A stretch of DNA of 14,791 nt from DTBU01 sp964568845 (GCA_964568845.1 CAZMSC010000034.1:1-14791); one strand, 5' to 3'. Positions 6,934 through 14,376 are shown, counted from the stretch's first letter. Notes: generated from the sequence alone by a model not told the origin. A program made the numbers and translations.

Positions 6934-7923
6934 ATGGACCCTAGGAGGCTACGCGAATCCTTAATGAAGGGAGCTGTGATATGTGTTCAATTAACACCAT
7001 TTAAGGAGGATGAAAGCGTAGATTACGAGGGCTTGAAGGAGAATACGGCTTTCTTAGTCGAAGCTTGTAAAGGTGAGCCCCTGGTTTTAACACCTGTGGG
7101 GAGCACTGGGGAGAAGTATGCTGTTACAGATGATGAGTGGAAGAAGATCGTTAAAACTGTTGTGGACGCCGCCAATGGTAAGGTCCCAGTCGTGCCAGGT
7201 GCCTCCCACTCCGGTACTAAGGTTGCGGTAGAACGCGCTAAATATGCTCAAGATGTCGGTGCGGATGGTGTTATGGTTGTCCTACCCTACTACCATGTCC
7301 CGGAGGAAGAGGGGCTATACCTACATTATAAGAAGATCGCTGATGCGATAGAAATAGGTGTCATACCTTACAATAACCCGGATGTTTCAAAAATATACAT
7401 GATGCCTCATGTCCTCAAAAGACTAGTAGATAACACCAACAATATAGTCGCCGTAAAGGAAAATACGCCGTTTATACAAACGCTGTATGAGCATATAAAA
7501 ACCGTAGGAGATAGAGTACCGATCATGCAGGGTAGAGGTGAGTGGTGGTTTGCCGCAACGGCTTTCCTAGGTGTGAGAGGGTATATTTCAGGTTATGCGA
7601 ATTTCATGCCGAAAACATCCTTTGATTTGCTTAAAGCCGGATTAAACGGCGACTATAGGAAGATGAAGGAAATAATGGAGAGGCTGAACCCTTATGAAGA
7701 GTTTATAGCGAAGATCTGTAGAAAGTATGGGCCATCTACGACTATACTGCCATATCCATATGTAAGCTCCTACATGATGTATGCCGTTATGAAGGCGACT
7801 ATGGACATGTTGGGGCTTAGAGGAGGACGTATGAGACTGCCTCTACTAGACCTAAAAGAGGAAGATAAGAAGGAGCTGGAAAGAATAGTGTTTGAAGTGT
7901 TGAAGTTGGAAAAAATATGTTGA
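6934..7923 (+). CDS. DapA/NanA-superfamily (class I) aldolase or dehydratase
   Basis: TIM-barrel enzyme that forms a Schiff base with a 2-keto acid. Seen: LTPVGSTGE (residues 52-60, the GxTGE carboxylate loop), Tyr119-Tyr120 in LPYYHVP, YNNP (146-149), Schiff-base Lys175 in VAVKE, GYISG (216-220), and a C-terminal GGRMRLPLLDL segment common in family members annotated only as DHDPS-like. It is 329 residues, longer than the roughly 290-300 of DapA. True dihydrodipicolinate synthases have YNVPSRTG, whose Arg binds the aspartate semialdehyde carboxylate; here the same place reads YNNPDVSK and the Arg is absent. With sugar dehydrogenases and an isomerase nearby, a sugar-acid aldolase or dehydratase (keto-deoxy sugar acid) is more likely than lysine synthesis. 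The ATG has a strong Shine-Dalgarno. It converges on the isomerase gene with a 9-nt gap. Confidence 0.85.
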   Translation: MDPRRLRESLMKGAVICVQLTPFKEDESVDYEGLKENTAFLVEACKGEPLVLTPVGSTGEKYAVTDDEWKKIVKTVVDAANGKVPVVPGASHSGTKVAVERAKYAQDVGADGVMVVLPYYHVPEEEGLYLHYKKIADAIEIGVIPYNNPDVSKIYMMPHVLKRLVDNTNNIVAVKENTPFIQTLYEHIKTVGDRVPIMQGRGEWWFAATAFLGVRGYISGYANFMPKTSFDLLKAGLNGDYRKMKEIMERLNPYEEFIAKICRKYGPSTTILPYPYVSSYMMYAVMKATMDMLGLRGGRMRLPLLDLKEEDKKELERIVFEVLKLEKIC

Positions 7924-7932
7924 ATGTCTTAT

Positions 7933-8811
7933 TTAATCTTGCAGTCCGGCTTTCTCCCAAACTTTTTTCAGAGAGCCCCCTGTCACCTTCACGGCGTCTT
8001 CAGGCGGCATCTTATTAACTTTATCGCTGAACGGTTCAGGTGTTACAGGCCCATCATAGCCTATATTTTTCAAAGCCTTCAGAAAGCCTACCAGGTCTAT
8101 TACGCCGGTTTCTCCCGGCAGACACCTGACATTGTCTACAAGTTTAGACAACGGCACGTTTAATGGCGCATCATTTACATGCACATACACTACGTCTTTA
8201 CCTTTAAGCTTCAGTATGTCTTCCAACGTACCCCTAGACGCATACCAATGCCAACTATCTAATAGAACGCCTACGTTTTCCACCTCTAAAGCCCTGCACA
8301 ATTCTAATATACCATTTAAATCATGTATGAAACTGTACTTCCGGTTTACTCTAAGCGTCTCAGTGCCCACGAATTCTAGCCCAAGGTTACAGTCAGCTTT
8401 GTACAAAACCTCAGCTATAGGTTTAAGCCTAGACACGTGCCAGTTGAAGTTCTCTTTGAAAGGCCTATCATCTGAGAACGGTAGAACCCACGTAAAAACC
8501 CTCGTACATTCTATTTTAAAGGCAACAGATGCCAGATGGCTTAACCTTGCTAAACCTCTCTCATATACGTCTACGTCTCCACGCCATTCAAACGGTAAAC
8601 CCCAACCTCCGGGTTTTACCCCTGCATTTCTGAAAATGTCTCTTACATAACTTATAGAGTTTTCCCTGGCAAGCTTTAAAACTTCATTTATGTCTACTTC
8701 AACTCCTTGGAAGTCTCCCAGCTTTGCCAGTTTCGCGTTTTCAGTTAAAGGCTTATGAATACCTATGGCGTAAGGGCTTAAATTCCTAAACATATCTCCT
8801 AATATATCCAT
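7933..8811 (-). CDS. Sugar phosphate isomerase/epimerase (xylose isomerase-like TIM barrel)
   Basis: Divalent-metal TIM-barrel enzyme of the AP endonuclease 2 superfamily that probably interconverts keto- and aldo-sugars or 3-epimers. Seen: the expected metal ligands in order, Glu146 in LEFVG, Asp185 (with His188) in LLDSWHWY, His211 in YVHVND and Glu259 in TPEPF. At 292 residues it is normal for the family. ATG 8811 lies about 24 nt from a TTTAAA element, which suits a leaderless message; ATG 8793 is a second candidate. It is divergent from the first Gfo/Idh/MocA gene and convergent with the DapA-like gene, so it sits inside the sugar-catabolic cluster on the opposite strand. The substrate cannot be read from the sequence. 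Inosose or hydroxypyruvate isomerase-like roles are alternatives. Confidence 0.82.
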   Translation of the reverse strand: MDILGDMFRNLSPYAIGIHKPLTENAKLAKLGDFQGVEVDINEVLKLARENSISYVRDIFRNAGVKPGGWGLPFEWRGDVDVYERGLARLSHLASVAFKIECTRVFTWVLPFSDDRPFKENFNWHVSRLKPIAEVLYKADCNLGLEFVGTETLRVNRKYSFIHDLNGILELCRALEVENVGVLLDSWHWYASRGTLEDILKLKGKDVVYVHVNDAPLNVPLSKLVDNVRCLPGETGVIDLVGFLKALKNIGYDGPVTPEPFSDKVNKMPPEDAVKVTGGSLKKVWEKAGLQD

Positions 8812-8827
8812 GGCTTCTTAAAACTTT

Positions 8828-8842
8828 TCGCTTTAAAAGCGA
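8828..8842. promoter_or_regulatory. Hyphenated palindrome over the isomerase TATA element
   Basis: TCGCTTT-A-AAAGCGA, with perfect 7-bp arms around one base. Its centre (TTTAAA) is also the likely TATA element of the minus-strand isomerase gene, and it lies 65 nt before the plus-strand dehydrogenase start. It is a candidate operator for joint control of the divergent genes; a chance palindrome around an AT-rich box is possible. Confidence 0.4.
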
Positions 8843-8865
8843 TCTGAAGCTGTTGGATTGTTAAG

Positions 8866-8902
8866 CTTAAATAGCCTTTCTTGAAAAGGAGGTTGTAGGT
8901 GG
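8866..8902 (+). promoter_or_regulatory. Promoter and Shine-Dalgarno of the Gfo/Idh/MocA operon
   Basis: CTTAAATA (8866-8873) is a TATA-like element. Two Shine-Dalgarno-like runs follow: AAAGGAGG (8885-8892), too far (14 nt) from the TTG, and AGGTGG (8897-8902), 4 nt before TTG 8907. The latter supports the TTG start, since no ATG or GTG is in frame. Confidence 0.4.
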
Positions 8903-8906
8903 TCAA

Positions 8907-9893
8907 TTGGTAAACGTCGGCATCGTAGGTTGCGGGGGGATAATGAGGGGATGTCACATACCGATACTTGCTAAAATGTCGAATGTGAGAATTGTTGCAT
9001 TCTGCGACGTTGAAATGGGAAAGGCTAAAGAGCTTGCTCAACAGTATAAGGCAAACGCCTATGCTGATTATCGTGAAATGCTTTCAAGGGAGAGGCTTGA
9101 CGCAGTTTTCATAGCTGTTCCACCCTATGCCCACGGGTTTGAAGTTGAAGTAGTTGAAAAGGGGGTGCATGTTTTTATTGAAAAGCCTGTTGCTTTAGAT
9201 TTGGATACCGCTAGAAGAGTGGAGACGGCTATTCGGAAAGCCGGGGTCATGAACAGTGTAGGGTATATGTGGCGTTATTTAGATACGACGGATAGGGCTT
9301 TAGAAGTTTTAAAAGAATCCGGTCCAGTAGCCTTGGTCGAAGGGCATTACATAGACCCTTTTTGGTTTTCACCTGGACATTGGTGGCTTAGTAGAGGCAA
9401 AGGCGGAGGCCAGGTGGTTGAACAGGCAACGCACGTATTCGACTTAGCCAGATTCTTAGCTGGAGATGTTGAAAGAGTTTACGGTGAATTCGACTACAGT
9501 TTAATAGGTAAGTATGCACCTGGCGCTGACGTAGAAGACTGCTCTATAACTGTTTTAAAGTTTAAAAATGGAGCGATAGGCGTCATAACTGCTACGTGCA
9601 TCAGTAGGAACACGTACAACTTCACAGACCTGAAAATATTGGCCGATAAGGCTGTTTTAGAGCATGGGGGTCATAGGGGCTTCCTGAGAGTTTACAGGCA
9701 TAATAGTATTGAAGAGTTTAGACAGACTGTAAACCCGTACGCTTTGGAAGATGAAGTCTTCATAAGAGCCGTTGAGAAGGGCGATACGTCTAAAATAAGG
9801 TCAACCTACGGCGATGCTGTGAAAACACTGGAGGTGACATTAGCCGCCAATGAGTCGAATAGGACTCATAAGCCAGTTGAACTCCGACTTTAG
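8907..9893 (+). CDS. Gfo/Idh/MocA-family NAD(P)-dependent oxidoreductase (first copy)
   Basis: Oxidises or reduces a sugar or cyclitol hydroxyl using NAD(P). Seen: an N-terminal Rossmann site VGIVGCGGI (4-12) with CDVE after strand 2; the family catalytic motif EKPVA with Lys93; and in the C-terminal domain GGGQVVEQATHVFDLARF (167-183), with His176 and Asp179 in the usual H-x-x-D arrangement. At 328 residues it is typical. It starts with TTG (no ATG option) and is followed 16 nt later by a second family member, so the two are probably one transcript. Cys-free active-site motifs look intact. The sugar substrate is unknown. It shares a divergent promoter region with the isomerase gene, consistent with a common pathway. 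Confidence 0.87.
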   Translation: MVNVGIVGCGGIMRGCHIPILAKMSNVRIVAFCDVEMGKAKELAQQYKANAYADYREMLSRERLDAVFIAVPPYAHGFEVEVVEKGVHVFIEKPVALDLDTARRVETAIRKAGVMNSVGYMWRYLDTTDRALEVLKESGPVALVEGHYIDPFWFSPGHWWLSRGKGGGQVVEQATHVFDLARFLAGDVERVYGEFDYSLIGKYAPGADVEDCSITVLKFKNGAIGVITATCISRNTYNFTDLKILADKAVLEHGGHRGFLRVYRHNSIEEFRQTVNPYALEDEVFIRAVEKGDTSKIRSTYGDAVKTLEVTLAANESNRTHKPVELRL

Positions 9894-9909
9894 ACGTTGG
9901 TGATTTTAA

Positions 9910-10890
9910 ATGGTTTTAAGCGTTGGGGTAGTAGGTTGCGGAGGACAGGGTTTAGCTCACCTAGAACGTTTCCTAAGAGATGGACGCGTTGAAATAGTGG
10001 CAGTCTGCGATATCGATGAGGCTAGAGCTAAAGAGGCGGCTAAAAGGTTTAATGTTGAATACTATACTAGTTATGAGGGTTTTCTGAAACATCCAAACTT
10101 AGACATTGTCAGTATTGCTACACCTAACTACATGCATGCTTCTCAAGCTGTGGTTGCTTTAAACGCTGGTAAACATGTCCTATGTGAGAAGCCCATGGCT
10201 TTAACAGTTGAAGACTGCAATAAGATGATTGATGCTTCTGAGAAATCCGGTAGGATTTTAGCGGTAGGATTCCAGTCGAGGTTTAAGGATGCTTTTCAGA
10301 AAACCCGGAATCTAATACGCGAACTCGACGACCCTTTAAACGCCTACGTGTTAAGGTTTTCACCCAATCCGTACGATTTAAACCTTGAGTGGAGGCGGCG
10401 GAGGTCTCTCATGGGAGGTCTCATACTTAGTATGAACTGTCACGAAATAGATATGATGAGGTGGCTTCTGGGAGAGATAGAATATGTTAAGGCTGATTTA
10501 AAAACCATGCTGTATAGAAGTGTTATAGACTATGAGGATAATGCGTGGCTGATCTTAGGGTTTAAGAGAGGTTTAACAGCCACGCTTGGTTCGAGTATGA
10601 CCGCCCACGCATCCATATATGAATACACGTTTATTTGCAGAAGTGGTACGATTAGACTCTACCCATGGGAGAATAGGATATCGGTTTTCCAAGAGAGAGC
10701 CAGCAAGACGATTGTCGCGGAGAGCGACGACCCACTGCAGAAGGAGATATCCTGCTTCATAGATTCCGTAGAAGAAGGGAGGCTCAAACAGCCTCTAGCT
10801 TCTGGAATAGACGGTAGGGCTGCTACAGCAGCCATAGAGGCTGCGAGGAAGTCCTTTGAAAGGGGCGGGTTGGCTGTAAAGCTTGAGTAG
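9910..10890 (+). CDS. Gfo/Idh/MocA-family NAD(P)-dependent oxidoreductase (second copy)
   Basis: Second sugar dehydrogenase-like protein, clearly diverged from the first, so it likely has a different substrate or step. Seen: a Rossmann site VGVVGCGGQG (5-14), CDIDE after strand 2, catalytic EKPMA with Lys94, and GGLILSMNCHEIDMMRWLLG (169-188) with His178 and Asp181. In this segment Cys177 replaces the small residue usually found before the His. It is 326 residues long. ATG 9910 has a GGTGA Shine-Dalgarno (9899-9903), 6 nt away. Its last 8 bases overlap the TTG chosen for the downstream HhH-GPD gene, which points to one long plus-strand transcript. Confidence 0.87.
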   Translation: MVLSVGVVGCGGQGLAHLERFLRDGRVEIVAVCDIDEARAKEAAKRFNVEYYTSYEGFLKHPNLDIVSIATPNYMHASQAVVALNAGKHVLCEKPMALTVEDCNKMIDASEKSGRILAVGFQSRFKDAFQKTRNLIRELDDPLNAYVLRFSPNPYDLNLEWRRRRSLMGGLILSMNCHEIDMMRWLLGEIEYVKADLKTMLYRSVIDYEDNAWLILGFKRGLTATLGSSMTAHASIYEYTFICRSGTIRLYPWENRISVFQERASKTIVAESDDPLQKEISCFIDSVEEGRLKQPLASGIDGRAATAAIEAARKSFERGGLAVKLE

Positions 10891-11833
10891 AATTTTGAAA
10901 AACCAGCCTATGGATATGAATTACAACAGGTTGGAGGCTTGGAGCGAATTTAACCTGAGCCTATCTCTTGAAGCCAGCTTCTCACTCCCCCTTTTTGAAA
11001 GGCCAAAGCCCAATGTATTCGTTAAAATATACGGCCATAGCATTGGCCTAGTTTTTAAAACAGAAAAAGGCGCCGTGTACTACAATGGTTGCAGTCTTCA
11101 GGACGCTTTACTTTTTAGCGGGGCTTGGTTCAATCCCGTTGAAAACGTGAAGAAACTTGGTCGGAGAGGAGCCGCATACATTTACGAGTTTTTGGAGGTC
11201 TTCCCGGGTTTAAGCATAGCTGTCAACCCTTGGGATTTAAGAGCCATGTTTTACTCAATCTTCCTATCGAGAAATACAAACTATCATACTAATACCGTCC
11301 GTTGGCTACATGATATGGCCGTTAAGGCAGGAGACGAGGAAAACCTAGCCTCCCTAGATCCGAAGAGCCACGGAAAAAGCTACCAACTCACCCAATTGGC
11401 TGAAATCAAACCCAAACTAGATGAAATATTTAGCTTTTTAACTCCAGGTTTCGGTTTGATCGGCTCTACAGATGCTTTCTCACATGTAAAGGCTAGGCTC
11501 CTATCTCTTCCATATGTTGGCTCTAAGACTGTTCACGCATTCGGTCTCTTCTGTCTAGGCTTAACGTGGCTTGCACCAGTAGATAGGCATCTAACATCGA
11601 TAGTTAGATCGATGGGTATTGTAAATGACCGCATTAGAATACCTGAGAAAAAGCTTTGTATGGAGAACAATTGCCTCATAGATTTAAAATGCCCAATATT
11701 TAAGGATTGTTTAACGGCTAAATTGATGCGCGATTTCGGAATCATGACTGGTTGGTTTCAGACGGCGACCTATTTATATGGTGCTCTGTACCTAACTAAG
11801 GGATTAGACCCGGCAGGTATTCTCAGGAGATGA
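10883..11833 (+). CDS. HhH-GPD superfamily DNA glycosylase/AP lyase (OGG-like) with cysteine loop
   Basis: Base-excision repair enzyme that flips and removes a damaged base; acts on chromosomal DNA. Seen: an N-terminal beta-rich region (about 43-70, as in OGG1/AlkA relatives); a helix with LSRNTN (128-133); the helix-hairpin-helix LPYVGSK (209-215); and APVDRH with the catalytic Asp234. Lys215 aligns with the catalytic lysine of OGG1-type bifunctional enzymes, suggesting lyase activity as well. Four cysteines (259, 264, 270, 276) follow in C-x4-C-x5-C-x5-C spacing. Endonuclease III/MutY use C-x6-C-x2-C-x5-C for [4Fe-4S], so this is a variant loop. The start is uncertain: TTG 10883, TTG 10895, ATG 10910 or ATG 10916. 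Its stop overlaps the radical SAM start (ATGA). The preferred lesion is unknown. Confidence 0.8.
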   Translation: MSRILKNQPMDMNYNRLEAWSEFNLSLSLEASFSLPLFERPKPNVFVKIYGHSIGLVFKTEKGAVYYNGCSLQDALLFSGAWFNPVENVKKLGRRGAAYIYEFLEVFPGLSIAVNPWDLRAMFYSIFLSRNTNYHTNTVRWLHDMAVKAGDEENLASLDPKSHGKSYQLTQLAEIKPKLDEIFSFLTPGFGLIGSTDAFSHVKARLLSLPYVGSKTVHAFGLFCLGLTWLAPVDRHLTSIVRSMGIVNDRIRIPEKKLCMENNCLIDLKCPIFKDCLTAKLMRDFGIMTGWFQTATYLYGALYLTKGLDPAGILRR

Positions 11834-12633
11834 GTGGATTGATTACAGCATCTAACTACAACCCGCTTGAATTGACGGATAGAGTAAGAAGGGCTGTTAC
11901 ACGAAGTGGATTAAGCGATGTAGAGGAGCGGCGCTACTACAGGTTTAGAGGGGGACGATGGTACGGCGGTATAGCTACTGGCGATGTTGTAGGGTGCAAT
12001 TTGAGATGTGGATTTTGCTGGAGTTGGAGGGAGGCCAGCCATAGAATGGTGGAGGGGTCTTTTTACAAACCTGAAGAAGTCTTCAGAAGGCTCGTAAGCA
12101 TAGCCGATGCGCGTGGATATAGGTCTGTTAGGCTGAGCGGAGGTGAGCCTACGATCTCGAGGAGACACGTCTTAAAACTGTTGGAGCTGTTTGAGAATAC
12201 CAGTTATACATTTATACTTGAGACAAACGGCATTCTCATAGGGGCGGACAATACCTATGCGGAAGAGCTTGCAAGCTATAGGAATCTGATAGTCAGGGTT
12301 TCCCTTAAAGGTACGAGTAGAGAAGAGTTTCAGACGTTAACGTTGGCAGAGCCAAGCTTCTTCGAATACCAGTTGAAGGCTTTAAAAAACCTCGTAGACG
12401 CAGGACTAGAACCCGGTAGGCGGGTCTACTCAGCAGTTATGTTGAGCTTCAGCAACAGTGAAAACTATGAAAGTTTGAGGAGCCGTTTGGCGGAGATCCA
12501 TCCCACGCTTTCGGAAGAAGTAGATGAAGAGTATGTAATACTCTATCCTCATGTCGTTAAACTTCTGAAAACTAGAGGGCTGAAACCTAGAATAGCCTAT
12601 AAGCCCGAAGGCATCCCAGCATCCATGATTTAG
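11830..12633 (+). CDS. Radical SAM protein
   Basis: Binds a [4Fe-4S] cluster and S-adenosylmethionine to make a 5'-deoxyadenosyl radical; target unknown. Seen: the cluster motif CNLRCGFC (Cys56, Cys60, Cys63; C-x3-C-x2-C), the SAM-binding GGEPT (104-108), ETNG (131-134) and a later VSLKGT strand. There is no obvious C-terminal auxiliary cysteine cluster, so it is probably a one-cluster enzyme, perhaps an activase or a small-molecule/RNA modifier. At 267 residues it is short. ATG 11830 overlaps the upstream stop as ATGA with an AGGAG immediately before it; TTG 11839 would give better Shine-Dalgarno spacing. It is the last gene of the plus-strand run. The tight coupling to a DNA glycosylase is the main clue to its role. 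Confidence 0.85.
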   Translation: MSGLITASNYNPLELTDRVRRAVTRSGLSDVEERRYYRFRGGRWYGGIATGDVVGCNLRCGFCWSWREASHRMVEGSFYKPEEVFRRLVSIADARGYRSVRLSGGEPTISRRHVLKLLELFENTSYTFILETNGILIGADNTYAEELASYRNLIVRVSLKGTSREEFQTLTLAEPSFFEYQLKALKNLVDAGLEPGRRVYSAVMLSFSNSENYESLRSRLAEIHPTLSEEVDEEYVILYPHVVKLLKTRGLKPRIAYKPEGIPASMI

Positions 12634-12689
12634 ACGAATAGGGCCATACGTTTAATGAGTAATGTAAAATTGAGAATGCGCACTAAAAC

Positions 12690-12712
12690 TATGCATATAT
12701 TTTATTTTGTTA
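12690..12712 (+). terminator. T-rich tract downstream of the radical SAM gene
   Basis: A run rich in T (ATATATTTTATTTTGTTAG region, 12695-12713) lies about 60 nt after the radical SAM stop, in the convergent gap before the metallo-hydrolase gene. Archaeal terminators are often simple T-rich stretches. No strong stem-loop accompanies it. Confidence 0.35.
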
Positions 12713-12749
12713 GATACCTCCATGAGAGCGCTATGTCTATTTTAAATTA

Positions 12750-13706
12750 TCACAGCTTATAGAGGTTGCCGACGCTATTCCAGATGAAAGCTTCAGGCAT
12801 AGTTTTAAACATTGCAAGGTTTGCACGCCAACCCGTACAGTGGGATGACACTAATAGTTTTGGGCTTATCCTTTTCAGCTCCTCTACTGTTTCATTTATG
12901 CGCCTTTCGAACGTTCTTCCCGCTAGATGGAAGCCTCCTAAGACGGCATAAACTGCTTCTACACTTGTGAGTTGCTGTGCGTATAGTATTGTGTTTACTA
13001 CGCCAGCATGACCACAGCCACATATGACAACTAATCCCTTTCCTTCAACTTTGATCACCAATGCACGGTCATCCCATATCCAAGGATCAGACCTCCATCT
13101 ACCGTTGACGAAAGCTACATGCCTTGGATAGCCGGTTTCAAATGGTGTTTTACGTGGAATTTCACCTGTGACGAGTATTAAATCGTCAGCTATGAGACAT
13201 GGCTGTTTTACCTCAACGTATCTCGCAGGCTTCACTTTCCCCTCTGATGGAAAAATTGGGTATTTCCTTATAGTTCCATCTGAGCTGATGGCCCCCCGTC
13301 TATTAAACATGTCTCTGTGAACCATTATTGGCAGATTGTTTTTACCTATGACCTTGGCAACAGCTGGCAGCCCGGTGAAGTGGTCGTAATGTCCATGTGA
13401 GAGAACTACGTATTCAACTTCAGCTAGATCTATCCCCATCCTCCTAGCATTTACTATTACGCCGCGTGGGCTACTTCCAGTATCAAACAACACGCTATGG
13501 GCTTTATCCCCATCAAAGACACGGATGAGCATTGAGAAGCCATGCTCAGCTATCGGATGGTGAAAGCTCTCCTTCACCCACTCTCTAAATACTTTAACCT
13601 CCTCTCTAAGGGGGGTTGATAGGAAATCTACAGAATTATCTACGAGACTGACTATCTCTACTTTTTCCGCCTCCTTAATTTTGGAGAAAAGATGGCTCTC
13701 CTCCAT
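12750..13706 (-). CDS. Metallo-beta-lactamase-fold hydrolase, COG1237 type (dihydropterin phosphate synthase-like)
   Basis: Probably acts on a pterin- or phosphate-containing small molecule. Relatives in this group include the archaeal enzyme making 7,8-dihydropterin-6-methyl-ribofuranosyl-aminobenzene phosphate, an early step of tetrahydromethanopterin synthesis. Seen: LFDTG (74-78), the metal motif SHGHYDH (103-109), GCGHAG with His233, GGFHL with His260 and SSHCTG with His289, the family's expected ligand order. It is 318 residues, with no signal peptide and therefore cytoplasmic. ATG 13706 has a GGAGG Shine-Dalgarno about 7 nt away. It lies 17 nt after the Lrp regulator stop, so the two form an operon and the regulator may control it. 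The exact reaction is not certain; many COG1237 members are uncharacterised. Confidence 0.8.
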   Translation of the reverse strand: MEESHLFSKIKEAEKVEIVSLVDNSVDFLSTPLREEVKVFREWVKESFHHPIAEHGFSMLIRVFDGDKAHSVLFDTGSSPRGVIVNARRMGIDLAEVEYVVLSHGHYDHFTGLPAVAKVIGKNNLPIMVHRDMFNRRGAISSDGTIRKYPIFPSEGKVKPARYVEVKQPCLIADDLILVTGEIPRKTPFETGYPRHVAFVNGRWRSDPWIWDDRALVIKVEGKGLVVICGCGHAGVVNTILYAQQLTSVEAVYAVLGGFHLAGRTFERRINETVEELKRISPKLLVSSHCTGWRANLAMFKTMPEAFIWNSVGNLYKL

Positions 13707-13723
13707 GGTAATCCTCCATCCTT

Positions 13724-14296
13724 TTAAAGCATCCCCCTATAGTCGACTGTTGCAGGGCATCCGACACATTTTCCACCTACGTATCTAGTGCATGGTTTAC
13801 ATTCAACACCACAGGGGGCAATCTTTCCAATCTTACTGGCAAGATATTCCCTTATTGGGAGGAAGTGTGAGAAGTATATATCGCTTACAGGATAGAACTC
13901 TGACCTTCTTATACCGGCTCCGCTTCTAATGGAGCACTTCTCTATAGATATGCTCTCAAGGGTGTTCTGGTCTTCAGCGATAACGATGGCTATTAAATTA
14001 TACCCTCCTAAGGTTTTAAATATTTGAACAACCCTAGGGCAATTCTTAAACCTTTCAAGAAGATTTTGCATTGCTTCAGCACTCTCCACTTCAAGTAGAA
14101 TAATCGCCGGGAAAAGCTTAAAGTAGAACGGATTCAGCAGTGCTGAGACTTTAATAGCGTTTAGCTCAATTAACTTCTGAAGCCTCTTCTTAACACCCAT
14201 GCTCGTATACCCAGTGCGTTTGGCAAGCCTCTTTAACGTTGACCTACCATCTATTTGAAGCTCTGAAATTATCCTCCTATCGATTTCATTCAACAC
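13724..14296 (-). CDS. Lrp/AsnC-family transcriptional regulator with five-cysteine C-terminal tail
   Basis: DNA-binding regulator that normally oligomerises and senses amino acids. Seen: an N-terminal AsnC-type winged helix-turn-helix (residues 1-50, starting MLNEIDRRIISELQIDGR), a linker, then an RAM-like ligand domain (about 62-140) with LGGYNLIAIVI. An added tail (about 158-185) follows: CGVECKPC, then CVGC, giving Cys162, 166, 169, 177 and 180 (C-x3-C-x2-C-x7-C-x2-C). This resembles a small Zn or Fe-S site (DUF3795-like CG-x2-C-x2-C...CxGC) and is not part of standard Lrp proteins, which are about 150 residues against 190 here. The GTG start has GAGGT 4 nt away. It is divergent from the Fe-S carrier gene and upstream of the metallo-hydrolase. 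Redox or metal sensing is inferred. Confidence 0.85.
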   Translation of the reverse strand: MLNEIDRRIISELQIDGRSTLKRLAKRTGYTSMGVKKRLQKLIELNAIKVSALLNPFYFKLFPAIILLEVESAEAMQNLLERFKNCPRVVQIFKTLGGYNLIAIVIAEDQNTLESISIEKCSIRSGAGIRRSEFYPVSDIYFSHFLPIREYLASKIGKIAPCGVECKPCTRYVGGKCVGCPATVDYRGML

Positions 14297-14327
14297 TCTT
14301 ACCTCAGTTTATTTTCTAAACAAAAAG

Positions 14328-14348
14328 TATTTAAAGAATTTATATATT
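14328..14348. promoter_or_regulatory. Back-to-back TATA boxes between the Lrp regulator and the NBP35/Mrp gene
   Basis: TATTTAAA (14328-14335, read TTTAAATA on the minus strand) lies about 35 nt before the Lrp GTG start. TTTATATATT (14339-14348) lies about 25 nt before GTG 14368 and 33 nt before ATG 14377. The boxes are so close that the two promoters must share or compete for space, allowing the regulator to control itself and the ATPase gene. Confidence 0.5.
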
Positions 14349-14376
14349 AAACTTTATGTCATAGGTTGTGGACGAT

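Noticed and set aside
6934..7923. Call as lysine-pathway dapA next to a lysine-dehydrogenase-like gene
   Set aside because: The arginine of the YNVPSRTG motif is missing and the other neighbours are sugar enzymes.
8132..8650. Long open frame on the plus strand (about 172 codons)
   Set aside because: It lies entirely antisense to the sugar isomerase, whose metal-binding motifs are intact; the translated product is Ser/Thr-rich without a domain, as expected of a shadow frame.
8924..9941. Repeated GTAGGTTGCGG near the starts of the two dehydrogenase genes
   Set aside because: It encodes the shared VGCGG nucleotide-binding loop in both genes, so it reflects protein homology and not a DNA repeat.
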